From Apostichopus japonicus (taxonomy: Eukaryota; Echinodermata; Holothuroidea; Aspidochirotida; Stichopodidae), in assembly GCF_037975245.1 (NCBI RefSeq), contig NC_092568.1:30767501-30831500 (forward strand): a stretch of 64,000 nt of DNA. Direction: 5' to 3'. This document shows positions 38,401 to 53,800 of the stretch, piece by piece (the stretch's first letter is position 1; each line of letters begins with the position of its first letter). The notes below the pieces were generated by a model. The model saw only the letters and a list, made by a program, of their open reading frames with translations. It was not told where the DNA came from and did no database searches. Both the position numbers and the translations under genes were made by a program.

Positions 38401-38588
38401 TTGAAATAAAATTGTTTCTGCCTGACAAAAACAATATTTTCTCACCAAAAACATTGAAAGAAAGCAGACCTCAAAGTACCTATAGCAATCACTTAGTCAA
38501 TAAATCAGAAAAGCTGGAAAAAAAAAGAAGAGGAACATAGCAATGGTCATAAAATGTTACAAAAACTTCAATACTCACATCTCCATGG
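35423..38588. other. Downstream flank of NENF, no gene seen
   Basis: A minus-strand frame at 37832-38032 encodes a Lys/Arg-rich tail (KKVPERNQKAKSHRSKNRR); it lacks an identifiable partner exon and lies beyond a likely NENF poly-A signal (AATAAA on the minus strand, 38168-38173), so I leave it uncalled. A short direct repeat CACCAAAATGTTTTGT lies at 36196-36230. Confidence 0.5.
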
Positions 38589-41354
<2,766 letters not shown>

Positions 41355-41583
41355 CTATTTCTACTGTTAGGTGATAGAAGCAGGAAACAAATTTACAGTT
41401 CAACATTTAACACTAGGCCCCATATCTAGGAAAACTTAAATGTTAAAGCATATAAAGTCAGCAAAAGTTTGTATGATATTAACTACATGTTTTATGCTTA
41501 TGATACTTAGTTCTATGTCACATTTGATCCAAATGATCTTGAAAAGTTGCTATATCCAAGATGGAATTATGTATTCATAGGGA

Positions 41584-42291
41584 TTGTGGATGTGCAACAA
41601 TTTTCTTAACTTAACTGCTGATAAGATAGAGGTGATTGTTTTCGGTTGGTCTCAGGACAGATGTGATTTTAAGAATCTTTCAGCATGGATTGGTGATCAT
41701 GTTATACATACCACTCCTGTGGTACGCCACCTTGGTGTTTGTTTGGATAAACTACCTTACTATGGATAAGCAAGTTAATTACATATGTAAGTCTAAAATG
41801 TATTGTATTAGACAAGTGGGTCACTATAGCAAACTCTTTACTAGCTGGCTCAACTTCTACCCAATTGGCTAGACTGCAAAAGATTCAGAACAGGGCTGCT
41901 CGCATTGTTCACAGAGCAGGTAGATATACTGCCATTACTCCAATATTGAAAAAGCTGTAAAAGACCTATAAATCTACACATAGATTATAAAATACTCATT
42001 TCGACCTTCTGTGCTATTAACTATGATACCCAAGTTTACTTATGTGATATCTTGCATCAACAAACTAAAACCAGGCAATTTAGATCACTATATCTTAAAC
42101 GGCTTATTGTTTCTGTGTCTCGTTTGAAATGCATGCTGCCCCCCGTTTGTGGAACTCACTTCCACTTCCAGTACAGATCTTAGGTCTCTGGACTCACTTT
42201 GCACAGTTTAAACATCATCTCAAAACTCTTCTTTTTCACATTATGAGATGTTTTCTTTGCTTTCTTACTTTTCTTCACCTGTAAAGAACAT
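41584..42291 (+). mobile_element. Decayed 3' end of a CR1/jockey-type LINE
   Basis: Fragments of the C-terminal part of a LINE reverse transcriptase lie in order but in different frames: NFLNLTADKIEVIVFG and VRHLGVCLDK (41590-41760), DKQVNYICKSKMYCIRQV (41765-41815), LQKIQNRAARIVHRAGRYT (41873-41930), and a tail resembling APRLWNSLPLPVR that runs to about 42240. These are the thumb-region and end motifs typical of CR1/L2/jockey elements. Frameshifts and stops show it is dead. The 5' part is absent, as expected for a truncated insertion. Confidence 0.85.
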
Positions 42292-44886
42292 TGAGCAACT
42301 GTTGTTGGCTTCTGCCAGTGACATAACCAGCTCAGTGGCAGCTCCCCCAGTCAAATATCTTGCCCCACCCCACTCCCCCCCCCAAATGACATTGGTAGGC
42401 CAATAAAATATTGGACGAAAATTAAAGGCTCAGTTAAACCAGTACGCAGTTGACCTTAAACTGTAATCCCACCACTATACCACTTTTTACATTTTAAGTT
42501 TATCCAAATCTAAATTTGATTTAGCAAATGAAAAAAATTTCTGAAAAAAATGAAGGTCATCAAATTATAAAGAAATACATTTTCTTTAAAGAAATTCATT
42601 TTCCTTAATACAGCTTATAATATCTGAATTCTTTTTATGTATTATTATGTCTGTGGTTTGTCCATGGTTTTATATATATATTTTTTTATTCTTTCTTATT
42701 ATTGTTTTATTCTTCATCATGTAAAGCGCATATGAATATATATATTTTATAGTATTTGCGCTATATAAGGAACCAAAATAATAATAATTGGCTTTTGTTG
42801 ACAAATTGTGAACGATACATTTATGCACTCTATAAAGTATTTGCACAGAGCACACAGGGTGATCAGCTAAGGGTACAGTGACGTTCTCCAAGCATGTAGC
42901 TCCCCCCCCCCCCCCATCCCCTACAGTATAAAAAAATGAGAGAAGGGAGAATTTGGATGTAGAGAGATCTTACACAAAGTTTCAGAAGTGTGAAGTTCCC
43001 ATTTATGACTAAAAATACATTTCAAAGTCATACAGTAGCTGTATATTTTTCAAAGCCTTTTGTCCCTCACACTTTTGAAAAGCTATCTATGCCGGCAGCC
43101 TACATAGAGTCACCCTATGAAAAGGAATGCACACTACCAAATTGTAGGCTATGTATACAGGGGCAGAAATCACACAGATATCTTTTTTGGCCTGTATTAA
43201 CTCGATTTGGCCAGCAAACTCTCTAAATTTGACCGGTTGTGTAACAGAAAAACTGGCAACCCTGCTGTAGGCTGTAAACTTCAAACTGGTATTACACTGT
43301 GACACCATACAATTATTTGTTCTGTATTAAGCCTACTGGCTACTGCCATAGTGCCACGGATTTGACTAGGCCACCCTAGAATTAGCTTCAATTTTGAATG
43401 ATGCATTACCTACTTGGGTAGTTTCTACCCAATTCATCAATATTAAGCTAATCATATACAGTATTTTGAACATCTTAATACAAAATGTAGGCCGGTTGGA
43501 TAAATTTTGAAAGCTCTGAAGCCTCTAAAGTCCACCATATCATGATATAGCTTCCAGAGGCTTTGCAAAGCGTTCTCATAAACAGGTCGATAATCCCCTT
43601 TAGATGAAATCCTGGCTCAGCTCTCGACTTTCTCTACAATAGGCCTAGCCTATATCAAGTTCCCTTCAACAATTTAGCAGATGGAATTCAGCAATAAACT
43701 GTTGAATTTGGGCATAGAAACATTCATAAGTAACGTTACTACATGGTTTCAAGTTCCCCGACTTGAAATCTTGCCCTGCCCCTGCTCCCCCCCCCCCCCA
43801 CTGGTCCCCAACTCCCCTGATGAAAAAGTCTGGTTAAGCCACTGTATTCTGTGATTTAGGACTATAACTAGACTAATTATTAATTGTTATTGATAAGTGT
43901 GTGCAGCCTTTTTATAATTAATATAAAAATTTGTCTTGTAAGTTGCACCTGACAGCAAACTCCTACAAGTCTCCTGCAATATCTGAGACCGCATTATTTT
44001 CACAAATTAGTGTGGACCGTAGGTCAATCATGTGGGAATTTTATAAGCTAGGCTAAGCATAATACTGTTAGGTAAGGGCAATTTGTACGCACAAGTTCAA
44101 CCGTACTGTAGGACTTACTTAGTACAGTAAAGCGTACTACTAGGGGCCTATGTAAATTACCCTCAGTTTTCAAATGTACAATACTTTCAAACACCAGGTC
44201 TTACTGAAAAGTTGCTGGCCTTTATATAGTGGCATACACCAGCTTCACTTACAAGTACTTTACAAGGAAATACAACCTATATGTCCTAAGTTGTTCCGTC
44301 TGACTCAGAACTACTGTACTGTACCAGCACGTTGAACCCGTTGCACGAACTCACTTGTTACTCTGTGTATAATGGTTTTAACTATCTAGGTACCTTGGAA
44401 AAGCAATTGGTTAGTTATCCCACTTTCCCAGCACCTTGTCCCAGATTAAGAAATGTTTAGCAAACTGAAGTGGGTGATACCCGTGAAGTAATTGTGTTTC
44501 ATATTTAAACAAAATTTTATTCAAAATAAACTAAGCATTCTCGAAGAATTACAAGACTATTTATCTGTAATTATCTAATAATCTATACAAAATCCTTTTC
44601 TTGCGACCTCCAGTTCTCAGTGTCGGCAAGCGGTAGTTGACGTAGGAATACCCGGAAGTGTGTGTGTATCATAGAAATTTATATATATAGCCTAGTGTTA
44701 ACGACCAATAACGGAAACATTGCAGCCTAGCAATATATGTATATATATTGTGTGTGTATGTGTCATAGAGGAGGTGCCGCTGTAGCTGCTGACAAACGTA
44801 CGTATATACAACAAGCAGATTAGGCCAGAGACGTTTACTATCGAGGGGGGACAACATCCCATCCGAAATAACCTTCAAATTTCAGC
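42292..44886. other. Region between NENF and ACTR2
   Basis: Upstream DNA shared by two divergent genes; no exon seen except presumably the ACTR2 5' UTR at its right end. Two blocks (around 42318-42400 and 43745-43845) have CAGTGACATAACCAG or GGTTAAGCCACTG next to C-rich runs and may be old DNA-transposon ends. AT microsatellite at 42671-42690. Confidence 0.5.
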
Positions 44887-47800
44887 ATGGATAGCCAGGG
44901 AAGGAAAGTAGTTGTTTGTGATAATGGAACTGGGGTAAGAATTGTTCATTATTATTGTAGTTTGGTATTCACATTTTAAGATGATTGAAGAGATTTTTAA
45001 AGATATTTACAAGGAAGTAAATGATCGCTGCATAAGTGTACTTTCAGATAGTCAGATCATTCTGTAGCCACAATCAATATATTATAGAAACTTATTATCA
45101 CTTTCTTCCGTAGGCCTAATTAGTATCAGATTACTTATTGTAATCTCATATTCTTTATGCTAAGTTGGTTTTATTCTGTCTTAGTAAATATTAGCAGAAC
45201 CGGGCCAATGTAAAATACCGGATGTCAACGCCTATCTAGTAGTATAGTATAGGCCTACGTAGAATGTTTATTACTAACAGTAACACTGTAAGTGTAACAG
45301 ACAATGTTACGCGTAGACATATAACTACCCTTCTTGATGTATACAGTATTTATATCATGACTTAAACTTTAAAGTCTCATTTATATAAGCTCAACTAACG
45401 TTTGCCAAAACAGTAACAGGTTTGGCCTCGACCTGTATATTATAACAATTGTAATAATGGATCCAAAATGTTTTCTGTGGTTATTCTAATTAGATTTAGC
45501 ATAGCTGCATACTCTAGAATAAATGAACACAACAATATGCAACAGTTTGAGATCTTGGTACTTTTTACTGCTAGAAGTCAGTTACGTTGAGAAGTCCATT
45601 TGTAATGTTGCTTAGCTCTTCACCAGTTAGTTGTAGATGGGTTTAGTCCTAGTGTACAGTCACATATAGTGATTGAGTAAGTCTTTGAATTGGCAAAGTT
45701 TACTCTAATAAATTTCTCTTATTGCTACATAGGGCCTATCTATCTTTTGCAGTATGTTTACAATATACCTCTCTATATTATTTTGTCCCAAAAAATTTGA
45801 AACTTTTTGTGATTTTACTGAAAAGTAACCTTGCTAAAAAATGACACGCTCAAGATGACCTCAGTTGAGTTTCAAATAAACTTATCAGTGGGAAGTAAAA
45901 TGTTTAAATTTCCTTTTCCTTCACAGTTTGTCAAATGTGGCTTTGCGGGATCTAACTTCCCTGCCCATATATTTCCGTCTCTGGTTGGGAGACCAATCAT
46001 CAGGTCCACAACCAAAGTTGGCGATATAGAAGTGAAGGTAATTAGCAACCCTAATTAATCGATGTCATTTGTTTCTAATTTCTGTTGAACAACATTCTAT
46101 AGTCCTTCTAATAATTGAAAAAAAAAATGTTAGTGATACAGGTAGTTTTGAGTTGCCCACAATTTGTGTAAACATTACTCTTTATGTACCATATAATTAT
46201 GAGCATCACTCTTTTAATACCATATAAAAATAATAATATACTATGTTATGTTTACAGTATACCATTTTGTTATATTGTTTTCCGATGTGACAGAGCTACA
46301 GGTACCAATTATTAAAGTACAGTAAAAGTTGGCCTACAGTTGTTTTGGAGTAGAGAAGAAGAGATTGTTTAGTTCTTGATGATACCAGTACAGGTTTAGT
46401 GCTGTAAAAGTCATATCAGTAGCACATGTACCACACACAATGGAAGCATTATTTATATTCTGTTGGTGTTAAACATGCACACTTGCACAACACTGAAAAA
46501 GGGAGAGTTAATCTAGCAGCAAGAAACGTCATATTTTGTGTCGTGCTCAATTCCGAAATTCTTGAAGTATTTTGTGAGTAAATATAGATCTACTAGATAT
46601 AGAATACTAGATTTAGATCTATTAAAAACAATCCTAATCAGGTTATTCCATTAGAGTTCCACAACACTGGACAGGCCTGGAAACGGATTGTGAATCTTCA
46701 TCTCCTAATTTGAACTACAGCAGGTGTCATAGGAAGAAATTAAACATTTGAACATTCTTGAATGTCATATTTTTCAAGTTACAGCATTGCACACTTGGTG
46801 TTCTACGCTTAAATATTGACCTCTTCATTTCTTGAACATCTTTTAACAGCAAAGGGGCATTTATCTGTGAAAACCATCATTCTGTCTTCAGTTCTCTGTT
46901 TCTTTTTGTTTTCTCTATTATTTATTTATTTATTTGTTTAGTCTTGCTTCATATATTTGCTTTTTGTTTCTTTCCTGCAATTCTTATAACAGATGAACCA
47001 GGTAGGGAATCAAGCCTTGACACATACATCTTTTGGAGTTTTTCTTCTTGTTTTTTGTGCATTTCACCTGATGTTTTCCAGTTTTACCCTCAAATTCCTT
47101 CTTCCCTATTTTTAAAATCATGTATATCTATCTATACTGTATGTATACCTTCTCAATTATATGTATAGATATCAGTTTGTTCTTCCTCCACTTCTCCCCA
47201 TACCCTTTCCCCTTCTCACCCCCCTATATACCACAACTTCACTCCTCCCTTCGTGTGAGTACTCACTGTCCCTGTGTTATGCCATCAAACTTGTTCCAAA
47301 CTGTTTTTCATTTAATTCTTTTATGCTATTAATGAAAATAGTTTAAGAGCCCTTGTGTGCTCCATTTACATGGAAAAGTCTTCTATTACAGTGATACTAT
47401 TTCCCATGTCAAAGATATTCCTCTTTACTGCTAGGATTATTTATCGGAGAACCTTTTCTTCCCTGTTTGTGAATCTGTGATGCTATATGTTTGCAAAATT
47501 GACAGTTTTTCTATATCCCTCCCTAAATTGCTCTACCAATTTTTATATATGTGAAAGTAGTAATCCATAAGCCCTTGCCAGTCTCTCCCACATTGGTGGT
47601 CACCTGATCGTTGAAAAATAACTGCCTAATTATTTGATTGATTATTTCGTGTTCACCTCCATGAGACATACTTTCAACAAGAATGCAAAAGGGTGCTGTT
47701 GAAATTACTTCTTAATTACTTTTGGTGTGGTTTGCATGATTTTTCTTGTTTTCTTCATTAAATGATCTTTCTCGCCTGTTTTGCCACCTTTCTTGGTAAT

Positions 47801-50800
47801 ATCATACAGTACTTCTAACTATATTCTATCACTTTCATCGTGTTTTTCCCTGTACTCTGTGTCCTTTGTAAGTTGCGACAAGTATTTTCTAAGCTGACCT
47901 GCAGTGCTCCTGAACCATCAAATCTGTGTGCCTCTTGCTTTTAACTTGCTATTTCTGTAATTCCCACATGTACGTAGAGTACCTCTCACCATACTAGCAT
48001 AAATAGAGAAACAAACCCAACCATCATCCTTGTCTACTGTCATAGAAGCTTTTGTGATGAATGACACACCCAAAACAGTTTTGACAAATCTTCCACCATT
48101 TGGGATCAAGGAAGTACCGTACCGTAACCCTGGATTAAAAGTTGTGTATGGCTACCATTTTGCAAATGCGTGTCATAGTGATACTAGTATGTTCAATCTT
48201 TTACTTTCCTTTTTAATACTTGCAAGGTGAATTTAAACAGGAATGGTAACAAAACCAATGCCAGTCCTTGGGTCATTAATTTAGATTTCAACATTTGCAA
48301 ACAGCAAATATCACTTAAAGAAATCCAAGCTTTTAGATTTTGCAAAACCCCTTACTATCACAGCAAATGAAAACAAAATTTGTCATAAATATGAAAATAA
48401 TAAAAAGGTTACAAATAAGAGCATGTGGCCTGATGATGTCATACTCATATTAGACTTGTTCAAGTTGTGTCTATGAAGGAACTTTGACCCTGTGATATTT
48501 CCAAAGTGGAATATGATATTCTCAGCTGGCAAGGGGATTTGTTCATCACAAGTATCTTAGACAGACCAATATGATGATGGATTGGTTTACTTCTCCTTTA
48601 AAAATAAGATTTTATCATCATTCTTCAAGTCACTGATATACACTAAAGATTTGTGAACTGACTGATACAGACTGACAATGAAACAGGACAGTCTGGTAGT
48701 CATGGCAATGAGAGAGTGACTGTCCACTCATTTAAAGTCATCTGTTTTGATACAAGACTGTAAAACTGAAACAACTCCATACAGCAACTCTCACTTCACA
48801 ACAGCTTTGCTGTAATTTTGACAATCCTCCACTGCTTTATACAAGTCGTACTTGTCCCCAATTCATGAGTATCTGCCAAAAGCTTGGTGATCTGAGCTGT
48901 TATTGGAAATATTCAGTCATATGGAGTTGTTAATCCTTTGTCAGGGTTAGTACCATGCTACAGGAGGGTGAAGGGTTCTTACAAGTGGCATATTGATTAA
49001 ATCATTTTCTAACAGTTTGGATTAATTGATTACAGGTAGGGAGATCAGTAAGTTTCTAAACAGAGAAATTTAGAAACAATTCTAGGGATAATATGTACCA
49101 TGAATTAAAGTATATAGTGTCAAGGATACAAGGAAGTCGCTGTGCATTTCATCAGAAGACATTGATCAGCAAAATGTCTTGTATGTTCAGTAATTTATTG
49201 CCCTAACAGCAAAATATTTACAGCAACTTTCGTTTCCTGAACTGATCTTTCAGAATATAGATACAGTAATTGACAGTACAGAAAAATATTTCCTTTGTGT
49301 TTCGTTTGGTCGTTTCCTTTTCTTCTTTGAAGTGTTACATTTAGTTCGTGCTACAAGAGTATTTGATTTGTTTCATGTTATCAGATATTTCTTTATCCAC
49401 CCTTGTTTACAGGACCTGATGGTCGGTGATGAGGCCAGTCAGTTGCGGTCCATGTTGGAGGTGAACTACCCCATGGAAAATGGTATTGTCCGAAATTGGG
49501 ACGATATGAGACATGTCTGGGATTACACTTTTAGCGAAAACAGACTGAATATTAATCCAAAGGAGAGTAAATTACTTCTTACTGAACCGCCAATGAATCC
49601 CAGGAAAAACAGAGAGAAAATGATTGAGGTTTGAATGATTTTACTACAACTATATGGGAGATAAGAATTTGTAGATCTATCAAATTTGAATGTACAATTT
49701 GTTGGGCTGTTTTTAAAGAGCTGTATTTTTCATTTGAATGTTTTGAATGTCGTGTTATTAATGGACTTCTTGTGGCATTTTGTTAGCATAGATAAGATCA
49801 AAGAATAATTGGTATAGTTGTTTTGCAGTGATGTCATCAGACAATAAAGTGGCCCAGTCAAATTATTAATTTCTGTCGCTTGCATACAGTATATGTCCAA
49901 CCCTCAATAGCAGGAGTTCTTAATAGGTACCCCACGGGCCAACTTCAACCCACGAAAGATATCAATCTGTCCCACTGAAAGAAAAATAAGCCGACCCACA
50001 ATCTTGGACTATTCAGGATTAGTCGGGAGCCGTCATCCCTACGGCGTTAGTCTTGAGGCCCCTGTTGGTACACCTGTAGGAAATTAATTGAGAATCCCTG
50101 CTCTGTAGTATAACAAAGAGCTGAATGGTTTGCTATTCAAAGCAAGAGAGTGGGTGGTCAGCAAGATTCAAACACCCATTGTACTACAGTATCAAACTAG
50201 TGTCATTTCTCACAATCTATATTTTACATCTTTTCCTCAGTCTCACCATAAACTGATCTACTGTGCCGTCGTACATAACTTCATCCTTAACTCTTATGTA
50301 CGTTTTCTTCGCATATCTTTCCCAGGTCATGTTTGAGAACTACCAGTTTGATGGCCTTTACATTGCAATCCAGGCTGTACTTACACTTTATGCTCAAGGT
50401 AAGTGTATAAATGTAATTAAGTCAATCAATCTGTTGGCCTATGGTCAGCCAGCTCATTTTAATGGAAAGTTGGAGATGAAGTGAGACATTTGGATATGCA
50501 TAAATCTTGACTAATGCTCGTCACATCCCCTCCTTCATCCTCCTTTCCACTGTCAGTTAAGAGGTCACCATTTTACCCCACTCTCATTCCTCCCCCCCCC
50601 CTCCTTCCCCGAGAATATATTACTACAATCCATGGTACTGTAGCTAGATGTTACCGTAGTAGTAGTATCTTTAACTTGCTTAATGATGACATCTTAGTTA
50701 CTGACTTCCATGAAGTTGTCCAAACTCTAAGAAGTTCTGAAAGCTCCAACATTCCACGAGATGACATTTTAATCTGCAAGCTCTGATGGAAGCCTGTCGT

Positions 50801-53800
50801 CTTATAACTTTCTCTTGTACCTGTGTAGCGAGGTCTCAACCTTAACGGCAGCTCATCAGAAATGTGTTTTTTTTTTCTTAAATTGATATTGATTGCCAGT
50901 TTCTCTTCTTTGGTACTCACAGGTCTACTGACGGGTGTGGTGGTGGACTCCGGGGACGGGGTCACTCACATCTGTCCGGTATATGAAGGGTTCTCTCTTC
51001 CCCATCTCACTAGACGTCTAGATGTGGCAGGACGGGACATTACCAGATATCTTATCAAGGTACCAAAGATATACCAGACTTAACACTTCTAAACTCTCTG
51101 TTAAGTCTTTCATATTTCTATCAATGTCGGGACATTTCTCAAATATTACCGTACCCCGTTTCAAAGGCAAATTTTGTTTAATATGAAAGCATACTATGTT
51201 AGCCATTTGATATACAAGGAGTAGCAATCTTTGCAGGTAACAGAATCTCTTTCACTGAGATCACATATATTCCCACATGTTTTTAGTTTTTCTGACTATT
51301 TTTTGCAACCAGACTGTTTTGACTCCATGCTTAATGATGACTTTTATCCACAAAATATGATGATTAGTGAATGCAAATCAAAGTGCTGAAGGCATGAGTC
51401 TTTGTACAAAAGACATGAGTCAATCCATTGATTAGAGCAAAAATAGACGTGCAACTAATTCCTGTGAAAGGATTGATTTCTTTTATGTTTAATTGAGGGT
51501 CTCTGCCAAATTCTTAAAACTCTCTCTCTCTGGGCACACGAACATGAGAATAGTTAGATATTTACTTAACTTTGGTAGAAATTTCTCTAAATGAGTCCCA
51601 AATGAACAATACAGTAACAAATATTGCAAGTCGTTCGATTTGCAGGCTTTGTGAAGATACTTAAATATAGTACAAGGATATACTGCATGTGTGGGTGATG
51701 CCGGAAGTTGTGAAGCATTGGATGTAGTGTTACATACTGAAGAGTGTATTGAAGCATAATCACAGAGTGTCTCAGACTTGGGATATAATATTTGGAAAGT
51801 TACAACAAAACCAATGACCATTATTAATAATCATGCAACCTCTATGTACAGTCAGATTCTTTTTTTTTCATTTCCTGGCTTTAATGCACACACCCAAAAT
51901 ATCAGCTACTGATTTAGTTAATCAACAAATCTTTGTTGTCATGGAAACACCAAAAGCTGTGTACGTAACAACGTTGTGTTTTCTTCTTTCTTTTTTTCTT
52001 TCCGTCAGCTTCTCCTCCTCCGTGGTTACGCATTTAATCAATCCGCTGATTTTGAGACCGTTCGTGTGATGAAAGAGAAACTGTGTTATGTTGGGTAAGT
52101 CCTAAATATGTGGACGTGAAGAGTCAGTGACTTTCTTAGGCTCATACAGGACAATTTTTCCGTTTAACATTGCCTCAGTGTCTTGGTTAAATCTGTCATG
52201 GACTGGTTGTTGAGGAAGTGCCTATCGAGAGAAAAGTCTAGGGACCACAGTACAGTATATAAAGAAACTGTACCAATATCAATCCCTAAGACTCGAAACT
52301 CTGTGGTTTCATTTAAAAACACAGCCTCTGAAGAAGATCATGCTAGGATCGAAACGTCAGGCCCTCTTACTTTTACACATGGTTTTATTTCAGGATGGGA
52401 ACAACCCGGTACATAGCGATACACCACAACACAAATATGTAGAGTAATATTAAATACAGATCAACTTCGGTCATTAAAGAGATAAATACGCTGAAAAGGC
52501 AACCCATTCAGATACAAAACTTACATGATAATTTCATGACAAACATGGGCCTTTCCCAACCCACCCCCCTCCCACCCATTTTTTTTTGGCTATGTCTCTG
52601 AGCACTGGAAAAGTCAGTGCTTTACATGCACAGATTGATTTACCCTGGAGGAAGGAAATAATGAAGTATTTTGTTTTAATCTGTTGAACCTTTTCAGATA
52701 CGATATTGTAAGGGAACAGCAGTTAGCCACAGAGACGACCACATTGGTTGAGAATTACACAGTGAGTATCCCTATCATTGGTATGACAACTGTAAGGCAC
52801 CAATCATCGTTAAAGGTGCAGTTTGGACCTGTTTGAGTTTCCCGGTTACACTGTACATCGATATCAAATGTGCTTAGTGAAAGTCACCAGGAGAAGGGGA
52901 ACATGTTCATGTTGTAGTGGGTAACCTTTGTAAAATTAACATACAAAGATCAGCTTAGTTGGTTCTATGCATGCAGGGACAGCAAATAGGTTACAGATTG
53001 GAAACCCCTTATGTACCAAAGAACTGTTATGTGAAATATGAATATTAATAAGTTAATTTGGCATATTCAATCTAAAGTGACTCATTGAACAACAACAATG
53101 ACTTCATGGTGATAACAACTATAACAATAGCATCAAAAGCAGCAATGTTGTGCCAGAATGCCAAGCTGATATACCTATGATATAAAAACAACCAGATGGC
53201 TTTTCTGACCAACAATATCGTAGTTTCCAGCCTGTTCATCGTTTGCTAATGAAAATTGTGTTGCAAGACACTGTCACGTCTTTTATAAGAGGGGAATAAC
53301 TTTTTCTATGTCCCGTAGCAAATCGCTAAGCAAGATGGGCAAATTGCAACACAGGTTCAATTATATAGCAGTTTTTTGTTCACAGATGCAAGATTGTTTC
53401 AGTAATTTCATAAACCTAAAAGATTGCTACAAGGAATTTGAAAACTACACTTTCCCCTGATAAGTCTACCTGACATTTGATGATGCTCTGATATAGAGAG
53501 CTGATTCTGTATCAGTCATGTTCCACCCATTCAGTAGTAGTAGGTGGTCATATAAGGTTTACATCTAGATGTTGTAGATGATTTTTCTACGAGTGCACCA
53601 TAATTTGACCAGCTTACGAGCCATAGTTTTTAACCCTGATAACAGTCATACATCTTTGTAAGATGTAATCTTTGTTTATATTTCTTAACATACATAATTA
53701 AATCTGCTTAAAGTTTATACTCTAAATGTAAAACAAAACTGCATAATTACAACTATATGCTACAGCTGACAGTATTGTTAGTTACCATAGCAACCAGACT

